A stretch of 64,000 bases of DNA. Origin: Udaeobacter sp025935755. Lineage in GTDB: Bacteria > Verrucomicrobiota > Verrucomicrobiia > Chthoniobacterales > UBA10450. The position numbers and the translations under genes were made by a program. Shown here in pieces: positions 51,647 to 60,356 of this stretch (positions are counted from its first letter, which is position 1; each line of letters starts with the position of its first letter). Below the pieces are notes generated by a model. The model had not been told where the DNA came from, ran no database searches, and worked only from the letters and a program-made list of their open reading frames with translations. The stretch spans positions 28,707 through 92,706 of the forward strand of contig DASUKN010000094.1 in assembly GCA_036278715.1 (NCBI GenBank). Reading direction: 5' to 3'.

Positions 51647-52651
51647 ATGATTACCCCGACGCGAGTTTCTTATGCGGTGCTCGCAGTAACGATCATCCTG
51701 GCCAAGCTTTTGCATCTCGGCGCGCCCCTGCTGGTAGTCTTGTTTTCGTATTTTGCACTGCGTCAGTTTTATTTTTTCACCAGAAGAAAATGGCTGGCGT
51801 TGGCGTTGTTCATTGTCGTCGTGGCTGGGATCGTGACCGCCGGAGTTTACTTTACCCGCGTGGCCGTTTTGGCGCTGCCAGATGTGGCGGATACCTCCAT
51901 TCCGTCAGCCAGCGCATGGGCGCAGAAAAGGCAGATAGACTTACCTTTTAGTGATTTCGAAAGTCTGAGACAGGTGGTGGTTGGTGCGCTTGGAGAGGAG
52001 GCGAATTATCTGCGCAACTTTGCAAACGTAGCGAAAGCGACTACCACGAATCTCGCTTTCAGCATCCTTGGAATCGTCGCGGCCGCGAGCTTGTTCTTCA
52101 AAACAGGACTCGACCCGTACCGCGGTACGCATCGGGTGAAGAACAATCTGTATTCCATCTGCTGCGAACAAGTCGCCAGACGGTTCCGCGATTTTCACCG
52201 CAGCTTTGCCACGGTGATGGGCGCGCAGATCACCATTTCTCTCATTAACACCGCCTTGACTGCGATTTTTCTCATGGCAATTCGGATGCCGCACGCGACG
52301 TTGCTCATTGTAGTCACGTTTCTTTGCGGGCTGGTGCCGATTGTCGGCAATCTCGTTAGTAACACGATCATTGTCTTCATCGCATTGACGGTTTCGCTGA
52401 AGCTGGCGATTTCCGCGCTGGTGTTCCTCATCATCATTCACAAGCTTGAGTACTTGCTGAACAGCAAAATCATCGGCGACCGGATCCGGAATCCGGTTTG
52501 GCTGACGTTAATCGCTCTGATTCTCGGCGAACGACTCATGGGCATTCCCGGTCTGATTCTCGCGCCAGTGGTATTGAATTATCTGCGCGTGGAAATGCTG
52601 ACTGTGGAGGTGCCGGCTCGAGAGGAAGAAGTTGAATTGTTGAGTCGGTAG
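51647..52651 (+). CDS. AI-2E family transporter-like membrane protein
   Basis: 334 residues, about eight hydrophobic helices. The C-terminal half has the family pattern: FHRSFATVMGAQITISLINTALTAIFL, LCGLVPIVGNLVSNTIIV, and LTLIALILGERLMGIPGLILAPVVLNYLR. Relatives (AI-2E/TqsA/PerM) are thought to export small molecules or act as antiporters, but few substrates are proven. The start is well supported: AAAGGAGGT, a perfect Shine-Dalgarno, lies 12 nt before the ATG, the strongest in the window. Confidence 0.8.
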   Translation: MITPTRVSYAVLAVTIILAKLLHLGAPLLVVLFSYFALRQFYFFTRRKWLALALFIVVVAGIVTAGVYFTRVAVLALPDVADTSIPSASAWAQKRQIDLPFSDFESLRQVVVGALGEEANYLRNFANVAKATTTNLAFSILGIVAAASLFFKTGLDPYRGTHRVKNNLYSICCEQVARRFRDFHRSFATVMGAQITISLINTALTAIFLMAIRMPHATLLIVVTFLCGLVPIVGNLVSNTIIVFIALTVSLKLAISALVFLIIIHKLEYLLNSKIIGDRIRNPVWLTLIALILGERLMGIPGLILAPVVLNYLRVEMLTVEVPAREEEVELLSR

Positions 52652-52666
52652 GCATCGGAGCAATTC

Positions 52667-52753
52667 GTCATCCGAAGCGAAGCGCAGTCGAAGGATCCCG
52701 CGATGCTAGCGAAAAAAATTCTACGGGGTTTCTCGACTTCGCTCGGAATGACA
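52667..52753. repeat. family A dispersed inverted repeat
   Basis: Left GTCATCCGAAGCGAAGCGCA, right CTCGACTTCGCTCGGAATGACA, with inner GAAGGATCCCGCG. Lies between the AI-2E-like gene and the histidine kinase gene. Confidence 0.7.
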
Positions 52754-52776
52754 CCTGAATTACGGTTACGTAGGTC

Positions 52777-54042
52777 ATGAAAGCTGGCTTTTTAGAAAAA
52801 CTCATCGAGCGCCTCGGCCGCATCGGGCCGGAAGACGTGCAGAATTATTTCCTGCGGTTGGCGCAGGAAAAAGGTTTTCTGGAAACCGTCTTCAATGCCA
52901 TTCAGGAAGGCATTGTCGTCACCGACTCCAAAGGCCGAATCACATACCTGAACGATGCGGCTTGCGCGTTGTTTGGACTTGAGGCCGGCGAAGCAATCGG
53001 TAAACGGCTCGACGAACGCATCGGTGGTCTCGATTGGAAATCGCTGACTCGAAGTGGCGGACCAGTCAGTCACGATGTTGAAATGTTCTATCCGCAAAAC
53101 CGGTTCATTAATTTCTATGTGGTGCCTCTGCTGATCGAAGAGCGTGAAGGTTCAGGTGGAAAACCGGATTCCGGTACGCGTCGGTCATCGGGCTTCGCTG
53201 AAGCCATGCCGGACAAGCCGTCGGCGGCTATATCTCCTGAAGAGGTTGGGCACGTGATGATCCTTCGCGATATCACTGAAAGTCGCCGCACGGCCCAACA
53301 AACAATTGAATCGGAGCGTTTGAATGCATTGAGGCTGCTGGCGGCAGGCGTTGCACACGAAATCGGCAACCCGCTCAATTCGCTTCACATTCATTTGCAA
53401 CTGATGGAGCGAAGCGTGCAGAAGCTGCACGACGGCGAAAAGAACGAGCTTCAACAATCGATCGATGTCGCTCGTTCTGAAGTTAACAGGCTGGATTCGA
53501 TCGTTACGCAATTCCTGAAAGCCATTCGGCCATCGCGACCGCAATTGCGACCGGAAAATGTGAACACGATTGTCGAAGAAGCAGTTCGCTTTTTCACGCC
53601 CGAGCTTCAGGACCGCGAGATCGCCGTCGAACAGGAGCTGCGCTCAGATCTGCCGTTGCTTCAGCTCGATCGCGACCAGATGAAGCAAGCATTTTACAAC
53701 GTAATTAAAAACAGTATCGAAGCCATGCACCGCCACGGTACGTTGCGAATTCGGACCGATCTCGCCGATACCCATGTGACCGTGCGATTTGAAGATAGCG
53801 GTGGCGGCATGTCCGCGGAAAACTTAAGCCACGTCTTTGAGCCTTATTTCACCACTAAACCGTCCGGCAGCGGTCTTGGATTGCTGATAGTGCGTCGCAT
53901 CGTGCGCGAACACGGCGGGGAGCTTTCGATCGAGAGCAGCCAGGGCAAAGGTCTTAACCTGACGATACGTTTGCCATTCATCGATAAACGCATTCGCATG
54001 TTGGAAGCAGGAGAAGCCAGAAACCAGACGTTGCAAAGCTGA
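52777..54042 (+). CDS. PAS-domain sensor histidine kinase (NtrB type)
   Basis: 421 residues, no transmembrane helix, so cytoplasmic. PAS domain about 35-125 (EGIVVTDSKGRITYLNDAACALFGLEAGEAIG). Then the dimerisation/H-box VAHEIGNPLNSLHIHLQL with phospho-His about residue 194, the N-box NVIKNSIEAMH, G-boxes DSGGGMS and GSGLGLLIVRRIV. The HEIGNPL form of the H-box is typical of NtrB-like kinases that pair with sigma-54 activators. The probable partner is the NtrC-like regulator at 58634-60043, separated by three other genes. Confidence 0.9.
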   Translation: MKAGFLEKLIERLGRIGPEDVQNYFLRLAQEKGFLETVFNAIQEGIVVTDSKGRITYLNDAACALFGLEAGEAIGKRLDERIGGLDWKSLTRSGGPVSHDVEMFYPQNRFINFYVVPLLIEEREGSGGKPDSGTRRSSGFAEAMPDKPSAAISPEEVGHVMILRDITESRRTAQQTIESERLNALRLLAAGVAHEIGNPLNSLHIHLQLMERSVQKLHDGEKNELQQSIDVARSEVNRLDSIVTQFLKAIRPSRPQLRPENVNTIVEEAVRFFTPELQDREIAVEQELRSDLPLLQLDRDQMKQAFYNVIKNSIEAMHRHGTLRIRTDLADTHVTVRFEDSGGGMSAENLSHVFEPYFTTKPSGSGLGLLIVRRIVREHGGELSIESSQGKGLNLTIRLPFIDKRIRMLEAGEARNQTLQS

Positions 54043-54062
54043 ACGCGAACGCAAATGCGCAA

Positions 54063-54140
54063 ATGGCGGAGCTTTGCGACGCGTCGGACGTCCCCACCTG
54101 GCATGATTAGCGTATGAGGCTCGCAGAGCTCGCCCTCCAT
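54063..54140. repeat. family E inverted repeat
   Basis: ATGGCGGAGCTTTGCGACGC on the left and CTCGCAGAGCTCGCCCTCCAT on the right are imperfect inverted arms. A tighter copy lies at 60248-60300. Between the converging kinase and AsmA-like genes. Confidence 0.55.
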
Positions 54141-54151
54141 CTACCAAGCCT

Positions 54152-55510
54152 TCAATCGCCACCGAATGTTCTCTTGAGCCAATCGCCGAACTGACGAAAC
54201 AGCAGACCGAGATAAGCACCGGGTGACTCCTTGAAAAGGTCGATGATGCGTTGGCTCAGATCCTGCCCGGGTTCATCAATCGTTCCTGACAGATGCACAT
54301 CCGTCCACATGTATCCGCTCGCGCGGCGGCTAAACACTTGTTCAGGATTCGGCAGCCAATCCAGATACTCCTGCGTAAGCCCGAGTTTGATTGTGCCTCG
54401 CAACGCGCGGCGCTTGATAGAAATTTCCCCTTCAATCCTGAACTTGCCCTTCTCCTCAACGGTGATGTCCTTGATGTCGATTTCCGGATAGTGCCATGCA
54501 AAGCCGAGCGAACATTCGTTCAAATCCAAACGTTCGAACGATTTCTTCCGGGCAAGTTCCGCGAGTTTGTTCAAAAGCGGAACATCGTCGATTCGCCCGT
54601 CACGAATCCGTAGCGAGCCCTCGCCGGATGAACTTTTGAGCTTTGGATCTTTTCCGGTCCAGTGAACATCGCCGGAAGCGATGCCTTTGAGGCGGCCTTT
54701 CCATTCTGCCGGCAACCACTGCCGAATGGACACCGAATTGAAGTTTGCTTTTGCATCGACACTTTTATCCTCGCCGACGCCCGCGCGTCCCTGCACCCGA
54801 ATGCTTTCGTCGGTCTGTGAATCAGAAGCGAGATCGAGATCGTAAACGGTCAAAAGCGTTTTGGTGATCAGAACGTGTGTGCGACGAAGATCAAGATCGG
54901 GAACCACTGCCATTTTCAAGCGGCCGCCTGTCGCAACATACTCGAAGTCACGACCGTTCGGAGTGATCAGCAAATGTGTTCCGAAGAAGCCTGCTCGTTG
55001 GTCCCGAAACCGCCAGGTAATGTTCGCCTGTTCCGATTCGATCTTCTCCAGGTAGACCCTGTTAGGTAGAAAAATGGCGAACCACGGTTTGCCTTGCACT
55101 GCTTCAGGATTCGCTTCGTAGATTTGAATCTCGACATCGCCCGATTGGATGTAGATGTCCGTGAAGCGCCATTGCCGCAAAAACACGCCCCAGGGATCGA
55201 ACCTTGCAGTGATCCCGCGAGCATCGAGCGACTTCATGGCCTTCTGTCCGTTGCTTGCCTTGAGGCTCTCGCTCTGCGCGGTGACCGCGCCGGTGCGCCG
55301 AATCGGTGCGTAACGGGCCTCAGGAAAGTGTAAACCCCTTGCGGTTGACTGCTCGATCGCGATACGGAAACCGTCACCTTGCACGTAGTTAGTGAGCAGC
55401 GGACTGAACAGCACTGCCACGCCAGCCGCGAATGCGATTGCGAAAAAAATCGCAACCGCAATGACAAGGATCAGCAGTTTCCTTCGCAGACTTCCACGTT
55501 GCCGGATCAC
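54152..55510 (-). CDS. AsmA-like envelope protein
   Basis: 452 residues: one N-terminal transmembrane helix (about 11-33), then a long periplasmic part of beta-rich segments. GEGSLRIRDGRIDDVPLLNKLAELARKKSFERLDLNEC (about 300-338) is the recurring AsmA/TamB-type block, as is the KGKFRIEGEISIKRRALRGTIKLGLT strand series. AsmA-like proteins help move phospholipids between membranes. The C-terminus (GAYLGLLFRQFGDWLKRTF) looks amphipathic. A paired GTTACA/TGTAAC array adjoins the start codon. Confidence 0.65.
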   Translation of the reverse strand: MIRQRGSLRRKLLILVIAVAIFFAIAFAAGVAVLFSPLLTNYVQGDGFRIAIEQSTARGLHFPEARYAPIRRTGAVTAQSESLKASNGQKAMKSLDARGITARFDPWGVFLRQWRFTDIYIQSGDVEIQIYEANPEAVQGKPWFAIFLPNRVYLEKIESEQANITWRFRDQRAGFFGTHLLITPNGRDFEYVATGGRLKMAVVPDLDLRRTHVLITKTLLTVYDLDLASDSQTDESIRVQGRAGVGEDKSVDAKANFNSVSIRQWLPAEWKGRLKGIASGDVHWTGKDPKLKSSSGEGSLRIRDGRIDDVPLLNKLAELARKKSFERLDLNECSLGFAWHYPEIDIKDITVEEKGKFRIEGEISIKRRALRGTIKLGLTQEYLDWLPNPEQVFSRRASGYMWTDVHLSGTIDEPGQDLSQRIIDLFKESPGAYLGLLFRQFGDWLKRTFGGD

Positions 55511-55512
55511 GT

Positions 55513-55564
55513 TGTTACGACTGTTACAAAGAAGATCGCTTGTAACTCTTGTAACATTTGTAAC
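55513..55564. promoter_or_regulatory. 9-bp-periodic GTTAC/TGTAAC array, copy 1
   Basis: TGTTAC occurs at 55513 and 55522; TGTAAC at 55541, 55550 and 55559, each 9 bp apart. The two halves point at each other, so the whole can form an inverted repeat. It fills the gap between the prolyl oligopeptidase stop and the AsmA-like start. Could be a binding-site array, a hairpin, or the end of a repeat-flanked block; a matching array lies at 58582-58622. Confidence 0.55.
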
Positions 55565-57708
55565 TAATCGCGCGGCGTTCCGGACATCCCGAGTTGCGCG
55601 AAGAGAAAAGCGTAAATGTCGGCTGACTGTTTGATGCGCTCGCTCAACGCCGTGCCGATTCCGTGGCCGGCACTTGAGCTGGTCCGCAAAAGAATCGGGT
55701 TCGCGGATTTATTCGCTGCAAGCAGGCGCGCAGTCATCTTGCGTGAGTGATACGGGGCCACGCGTCCATCATTAGCGCCGGTCATCATTAGAACTGCGGG
55801 ATATTTGGTTCCGTCCACGACATGGTGATAGGGCGAGTACGCGTAAAGCGCCTTGAATTGCTCGGGATCTTTCACTGTGCCAAACTCGGTCACGTTGAAC
55901 GCCCCGTTGGGCGCCAGTTCTACGCGCAGCATGTCGTAAATGCCTACTGAGGAAACTACAGCACGAAACAAATCAGGATGCTGCGTAATCATCGCGCCCA
56001 TTAACAAGCCGCCGTTGCTTCCACCCTGGATCGCGAGCTTTCCCGGCCGTGTGTAATTCTCTTTGATCAGGTACTCGGCAGCAGCCGCGAAATCATCGAA
56101 CACGTTTTGCTTTTTCGTCAGGTTGCCTGCCTTGTGCCATTCTTCACCGAACTCGCCGCCGCCGCGGATATTGGCCACCACATAGACGCCGCCCTGATCG
56201 AACCAAAGCCGTCGCGTAAAATCAAAATTCGGCGACATGCTGATTCCGTAACCGCCATACGCGTAGAGCAGTGTCGGATTATTTCCGTCGCGCTTCATTC
56301 CTTTTCGAGAAAGCACGTTCAGCGGAATCTTTGTGCCATCTTTTGAAGTGGCGAACTCGCGGTGTACTTCGATATCGGCAAACGATACCGGCGATGTACT
56401 TCGCAGCGCGGTCTTCATCGGCTCCGGCTTGTCGTTTCCAGAATGGAACCATGCCGAAGGTTCGGTGTAACTCACCGCGCGAAAGAGGAGCGATCCATCT
56501 TCAAGCGCGAGCATCTCCTGCACCGACGAGATCTGCGGAATCGGGATGGTCGTTGGGTTCTTACCGTTCAAATCGAATCGCCGTATTTGTGAAGGACCGC
56601 CAAGCAAATCGCCTGTGTAAAGCGCCTCTTTACTCGGCACGATCTTCTCGATGACCGCTTCCCCCGCCGAAACGATTTCGGCCGCGTTCTTCAATTCTGG
56701 TGCATCAAGCGGTAGCCGCAGAATTTTGCCGCGCGGCGCGTCGGCACGAGAAAGGAGGTAAAGCGCGTTGTCGCGCCCGAGGCGACCGAGCTTTATCTGA
56801 TCGCTGAACTGCGTGATCTGCTTCCAGGCCTTATCCGGCCCGAGCAAATAATGGGCGAAATCTCCGCCGTCACCATTCGCTACGGTCGCAAGAATGTATT
56901 TTCCGTCGTGTGACGCCGCGAGGTTGATCTCTGCGATTCGTGGGAAGTCTTTCCCGAGCGAATAAGCGTCTTCTGTGTCGGGGGTGCCGAGTTTATGAAA
57001 ATAAATCTGCTGGTAAAAATTCAGATCAGTATCCGGCCGCTCGCCCTTTCGGGGAAACCGTGTGTAAAAAACCCCGGTGCCATCCGCATTCCATGCTGCA
57101 CTGCCGCCTGCGGTCGGATATTGAACATGCGCAATCGTGTCCGGCAGCGCTTTGCCGCTGGCAGTTTCGTAAAAGTGAAGCGTGCCATCTTCGCTGCCAC
57201 CTTTCGAAAGCGAGACAGCCAGGTATTTCCCATCCAACGACGGCACAAACCAATCGATGGTTGTCGCGCCTTTCGTGTCGAGGATGTTTGGATCGAGCAC
57301 TACTTTTTCCGACTTGAGATCGTCTGGCGACGCGAGCGTCACCAATAGCGGTTGTTGTTTCGGCGGCTGGAACTTCATCGCAAACAGAATTCCGCGACGC
57401 GAGACTAACGAGAAGTAGCTCGGCGAAGTTTTCGCGTACCACTCCTTTAGTTGTTTTTCGATTCCCGCTCGATCAGGCAAGCTGTCGAGATATTTGCGTG
57501 TCCGCTGATTTTGCGCGTCCGACCAGGCTTTTACTTGCGAATTGTCGTCCGCTTCGAGCCATTGATACGGATCTTCCACGGTTACCCCGTGGTATTCGGT
57601 GGTAACAGGTTTCTTTGGAATTTCAGGCGCGCTTTCGGCGAAAGCGGGGTTGCTCGATGCAAGCGCAATAGCGGTTGCTGTCGAAGACAGGAAGAAATTG
57701 ACTCTCAT
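55564..57708 (-). CDS. prolyl oligopeptidase (S9A family), exported
   Basis: 714 residues, typical length. Signal peptide about 1-24 (LSSTATAIALASSNPAFAES). A propeller domain of seven blades (about 90-430), then the alpha/beta-hydrolase domain: YGGYGISMSPNF, VVANIRGGGEFGEEWHKAG, nucleophile in KLAIQGGSNGGLLMGA (about 560), Asp in MMTGANDGRVAPYHSRK, His in SSSAGHGIGT near 685. It cleaves short peptides after proline; the export signal places it in the periplasm. Cotranscribed with the START gene upstream is likely (47-bp gap). Confidence 0.93.
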   Translation of the reverse strand: MRVNFFLSSTATAIALASSNPAFAESAPEIPKKPVTTEYHGVTVEDPYQWLEADDNSQVKAWSDAQNQRTRKYLDSLPDRAGIEKQLKEWYAKTSPSYFSLVSRRGILFAMKFQPPKQQPLLVTLASPDDLKSEKVVLDPNILDTKGATTIDWFVPSLDGKYLAVSLSKGGSEDGTLHFYETASGKALPDTIAHVQYPTAGGSAAWNADGTGVFYTRFPRKGERPDTDLNFYQQIYFHKLGTPDTEDAYSLGKDFPRIAEINLAASHDGKYILATVANGDGGDFAHYLLGPDKAWKQITQFSDQIKLGRLGRDNALYLLSRADAPRGKILRLPLDAPELKNAAEIVSAGEAVIEKIVPSKEALYTGDLLGGPSQIRRFDLNGKNPTTIPIPQISSVQEMLALEDGSLLFRAVSYTEPSAWFHSGNDKPEPMKTALRSTSPVSFADIEVHREFATSKDGTKIPLNVLSRKGMKRDGNNPTLLYAYGGYGISMSPNFDFTRRLWFDQGGVYVVANIRGGGEFGEEWHKAGNLTKKQNVFDDFAAAAEYLIKENYTRPGKLAIQGGSNGGLLMGAMITQHPDLFRAVVSSVGIYDMLRVELAPNGAFNVTEFGTVKDPEQFKALYAYSPYHHVVDGTKYPAVLMMTGANDGRVAPYHSRKMTARLLAANKSANPILLRTSSSAGHGIGTALSERIKQSADIYAFLFAQLGMSGTPRD

Positions 57709-57755
57709 GGGGAGAGACGATACTCACGCGCGTTAGCTCGCGAAAAAAATTTCCG

Positions 57756-58445
57756 CTACGGCTTGGCGGGTGCTGGCGATGCTGCAGCAACTGCCGCGTA
57801 TTTGGGTTCCTTGGCTTGCTTACGGATAGCTTCGTACAGCTTTTTAATTCCTGTTATGCTGGCGTGATTCGCGATGAATGGCGGGATAAAACCACCAGTT
57901 TCGGAGTAAACCGAATACGTCGCGCGCGTTCTTGTCGGGCCATCCGGCTCCAGCAGCCAGCTGCCATTGCAGACCTTCAGCCGGACAATGCCTTTTCGTT
58001 CCGGGGGACCCAGCTCATTCGCTGTCTGCCATTGGCTCATATATGTCAGCCCTTTTGGCCCGGACGACGATTTTTTCAAAACGCGCAAGGTGTAGTCGCG
58101 GTCCTCACAAATCTTCGGTGACACTCGCTGATAACCGATCACTGAATCGCCTTCGCGTTTTATGAGACGACATTCGGTCGTGTAAGGCATGAACTTTGGA
58201 TAGTTCTCGAAGTCGTCGATGACTGCGCCTACTGCGCCACTGGGCGCATCGATAAAGCCGATGGCCTTGAATTCTTTCAGGTTCGACTCAGTGTGCGGCC
58301 GGCTGTAGATGATCACATCCTTTGCGTCTGCCGCCAGTTTCCAGCCCTCTTTCGGATTCACGGAACTGGAGGAATCTGCTGCAAATGTCTTTGGACCGGC
58401 GAAAAGCAGAATCAAACCGAAGCTGGGGAGAACTCGGCAAAGCAT
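57756..58445 (-). CDS. exported START/SRPBCC lipid-binding domain protein
   Basis: 229 residues from ATG at 58445, giving a clean signal peptide (SFGLILLFAGPKTFAAD). WKLAADAKDVIIYSRPHTESNLKEFKAIGFIDAP, DDFENYPKFMPYTTECRLI and DRDYTLRV match bacterial START domains that hold a hydrophobic ligand in a deep pocket; a KGIVRLKVCNGSWLLEP strand and the C-terminal lid helix NHASITGIKKLYEAIRKQ are also there. An Ala/Pro tail ends the protein. The longer ORF to 58547 adds a basic stretch without signal character. Ligand unknown. Confidence 0.8.
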   Translation of the reverse strand: MLCRVLPSFGLILLFAGPKTFAADSSSSVNPKEGWKLAADAKDVIIYSRPHTESNLKEFKAIGFIDAPSGAVGAVIDDFENYPKFMPYTTECRLIKREGDSVIGYQRVSPKICEDRDYTLRVLKKSSSGPKGLTYMSQWQTANELGPPERKGIVRLKVCNGSWLLEPDGPTRTRATYSVYSETGGFIPPFIANHASITGIKKLYEAIRKQAKEPKYAAVAAASPAPAKP

Positions 58446-58581
58446 GCGCGCGATGATACACCGTCTGCCTTGTTTAGCTACGTTTCTTTTTGCCCGGTAT
58501 TGGAGGGCCGTTTGGAGCATGACTTGGTTTCGAACGCCGGAACCCAAATGCCCGTGCCACTTGTTAAAAAAAGCTAAAAAG

Positions 58582-58622
58582 ATTACAGGAGTTACAAATT
58601 AGACCGTTGTAACGGGTGTAAC
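58582..58622. promoter_or_regulatory. 9-bp-periodic GTTACA/TGTAAC array, copy 2
   Basis: ATTACA at 58582 and GTTACA at 58591, then TGTAAC at 58608 and 58617. The spacing is 9 bp within each half, and the halves are inverted. It lies 12-52 bp before the ATG of the NtrC-like gene, on the far side of the START gene from copy 1. Confidence 0.55.
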
Positions 58623-58633
58623 GACTCCAAGCC

Positions 58634-60043
58634 ATGACCCCACAGCCCAGTATCCTGATCGTTGACGATGAGAAACATACGCGTGACGGGCTGAGGCGTT
58701 TGCTCGAGAACGATTATGACGTCTATGTGGCGGCCGACATCACTGGTGCGATGGACGTGCTGGAGCGCGACCAGGTCGATGTGCTGCTTACTGATCTTCG
58801 CCTCGGCAATGAAGATGGGATGACGCTAATCGATCGGGCCCTGAAAATGTCGCGTCCGCCGATCTGCATCATGATGACTGCGTACGGCTCGGTCGATGTC
58901 GCAGTCGAGGCAATGAAACGCGGTGCTTACGATTTCGTCACCAAACCGCTGAATCTCGACAAAGTCGAATTGCTGATCGCGCGCGCTGTGCAAAGCCGCA
59001 AGCTCGAGCAGGAAAATCGCGCGCTCCGTGAACAGGTGGATGAACGGTACGGGCTCGAAAACATCTGGGGCGATTCGCCGGCATTGCACGAAGTGCTCGA
59101 TACGATTAAACAAGTCGCCCCCTCGTCGGCTAATGTGCTGATTGAAGGTGAGAGTGGCACTGGGAAAGAATTAGCGGCGCACGCGATTCACAATCTGAGC
59201 CGGCGCAACAAAGCAAAATTCGTGGTCGTACATTGTGCTGCGCTGTCGCCGCAACTTCTCGAGAGCGAATTGTTCGGGCACGAGAAAGGCGCATTTACCG
59301 GCGCGCATGAACGGCGCATTGGCCGATTCGAGCAGGCTAATGGCGGAACAATTTTCCTGGATGAGATCGCGGAGATCGATCCGAGCACGCAGGTAAAATT
59401 GCTGCGTGTGATGAGCGAACAACGTGCATTCGAACGAGTCGGTGGCAATCAAACATTGCACGCCGACGTGCGCGTGATCGCAGCTGCGAACAAGAGTCTC
59501 GAACAAATGGTGCGCGAAGGGAAATTCCGCGACGACCTTTATTTTCGCCTCAACGTTGTGCGCATTGTGATGCCGCCGCTGCGCGCGCGGAAAGAAGACA
59601 TCCCAATTCTGGTCCGCGGATTTCTACGTCATTTCTGTAAGGAAAACCAGAAACCGCTGCTCGAACTCGCTCCCGACGCGATGGACGCGTTGCTTACTTA
59701 CAATTGGCCAGGGAACATCCGCGAGCTGCGCACCGCGATCGAGCACGGCGTCGTAATGGCGACGGGCAAACAAATCACGTTACGCGATTTACCCATGGCT
59801 GTGCGCCAGGCCGCACGGGCAACGTTGCCGGGCGGCGTTTCACCCACTGAAGCGTTCGGAGAAAAAACCAGCCCGCTCGACCTGCATGAGACCGAAAGAA
59901 GATTGATCGCGCAGGCACTTGCAGCGACAAACGGCAATGTCACAGCCGCTGCCAAAAAACTCGGTATCAGCCGACGAACACTTCATCGCAAAATCAACGA
60001 GATGAATCTGCCGCGATCGTCAGCCAAAACTGGCGAGATGTAG
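58634..60043 (+). CDS. sigma-54-dependent response regulator (NtrC type)
   Basis: 469 residues. Receiver domain about 5-120 with phospho-acceptor Asp54 (LLTDLRLG) and DD in the acidic pocket. AAA+ domain: Walker A EGESGTGKE about 172, GAFTGA sigma-54 contact loop about 218-223, Walker B GGTIFLDEIAEI, then the DDLYFRLNV sensor region. C-terminal Fis-type HTH about 437-456 (NVTAAAKKLGISRRTLHRKI). It activates sigma-54 promoters when phosphorylated. The NtrB-like kinase at 52777 is the likely partner. Confidence 0.95.
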   Translation: MTPQPSILIVDDEKHTRDGLRRLLENDYDVYVAADITGAMDVLERDQVDVLLTDLRLGNEDGMTLIDRALKMSRPPICIMMTAYGSVDVAVEAMKRGAYDFVTKPLNLDKVELLIARAVQSRKLEQENRALREQVDERYGLENIWGDSPALHEVLDTIKQVAPSSANVLIEGESGTGKELAAHAIHNLSRRNKAKFVVVHCAALSPQLLESELFGHEKGAFTGAHERRIGRFEQANGGTIFLDEIAEIDPSTQVKLLRVMSEQRAFERVGGNQTLHADVRVIAAANKSLEQMVREGKFRDDLYFRLNVVRIVMPPLRARKEDIPILVRGFLRHFCKENQKPLLELAPDAMDALLTYNWPGNIRELRTAIEHGVVMATGKQITLRDLPMAVRQAARATLPGGVSPTEAFGEKTSPLDLHETERRLIAQALAATNGNVTAAAKKLGISRRTLHRKINEMNLPRSSAKTGEM

Positions 60044-60053
60044 CGTGTTCCGC

Positions 60054-60112
60054 GGAGCGCAGGCTGCCAGCCTGCAGCGTTCGGCAGCCTGCCGAACGCA
60101 TTCCGTATCGGA
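60054..60112. repeat. family B variant repeat
   Basis: GGAGCGCAGGCTGCCAGCCT, then GCAGCGTTCGGCAGCCTGCC. The inverted counterpart is at 62633-62697, which reads the same text on the other strand. Confidence 0.65.
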
Positions 60113-60247
60113 CGAGGCGGCCGAACATAAGATTATCGCGGCAGCTCTCGTGGAAAACAGACTGGTCCCGCGCTTGCGGTATGCTCTCCAGAATCCGCGC
60201 TAGGTGGGATCCGGTTCTCGTTCCCCGTTCAGTGCCGCGACCGCAAG

Positions 60248-60300
60248 AATGGAGGGGCGAGCTTCCGCGAGCCAGGCGTCGCGGAGCTCCGCCCTCCATT
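60248..60300. repeat. family E hairpin repeat
   Basis: AATGGAGGGGCGAGCTTCCG pairs with CGCGGAGCTCCGCCCTCCATT around a loop near GAGCCAGGCGT. TTTAG follows, so it might act as a terminator for the NtrC-like gene or stabilise the mRNA. With the repeat at 60054-60112 it accounts for much of the 310-bp gap before glmM. Confidence 0.6.
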
Positions 60301-60356
60301 TTAGCACTTAGAAAATTCGCGTTTACGAATCGCGCTTTGAGCGTTTCAATTAGCGC

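Noticed and set aside
60054..60112. Possible glmS/glmM-type riboswitch before glmM
   Set aside because: The secondary structure comes from dispersed repeat text found again at 62633-62697, and no glmS ribozyme core is visible.
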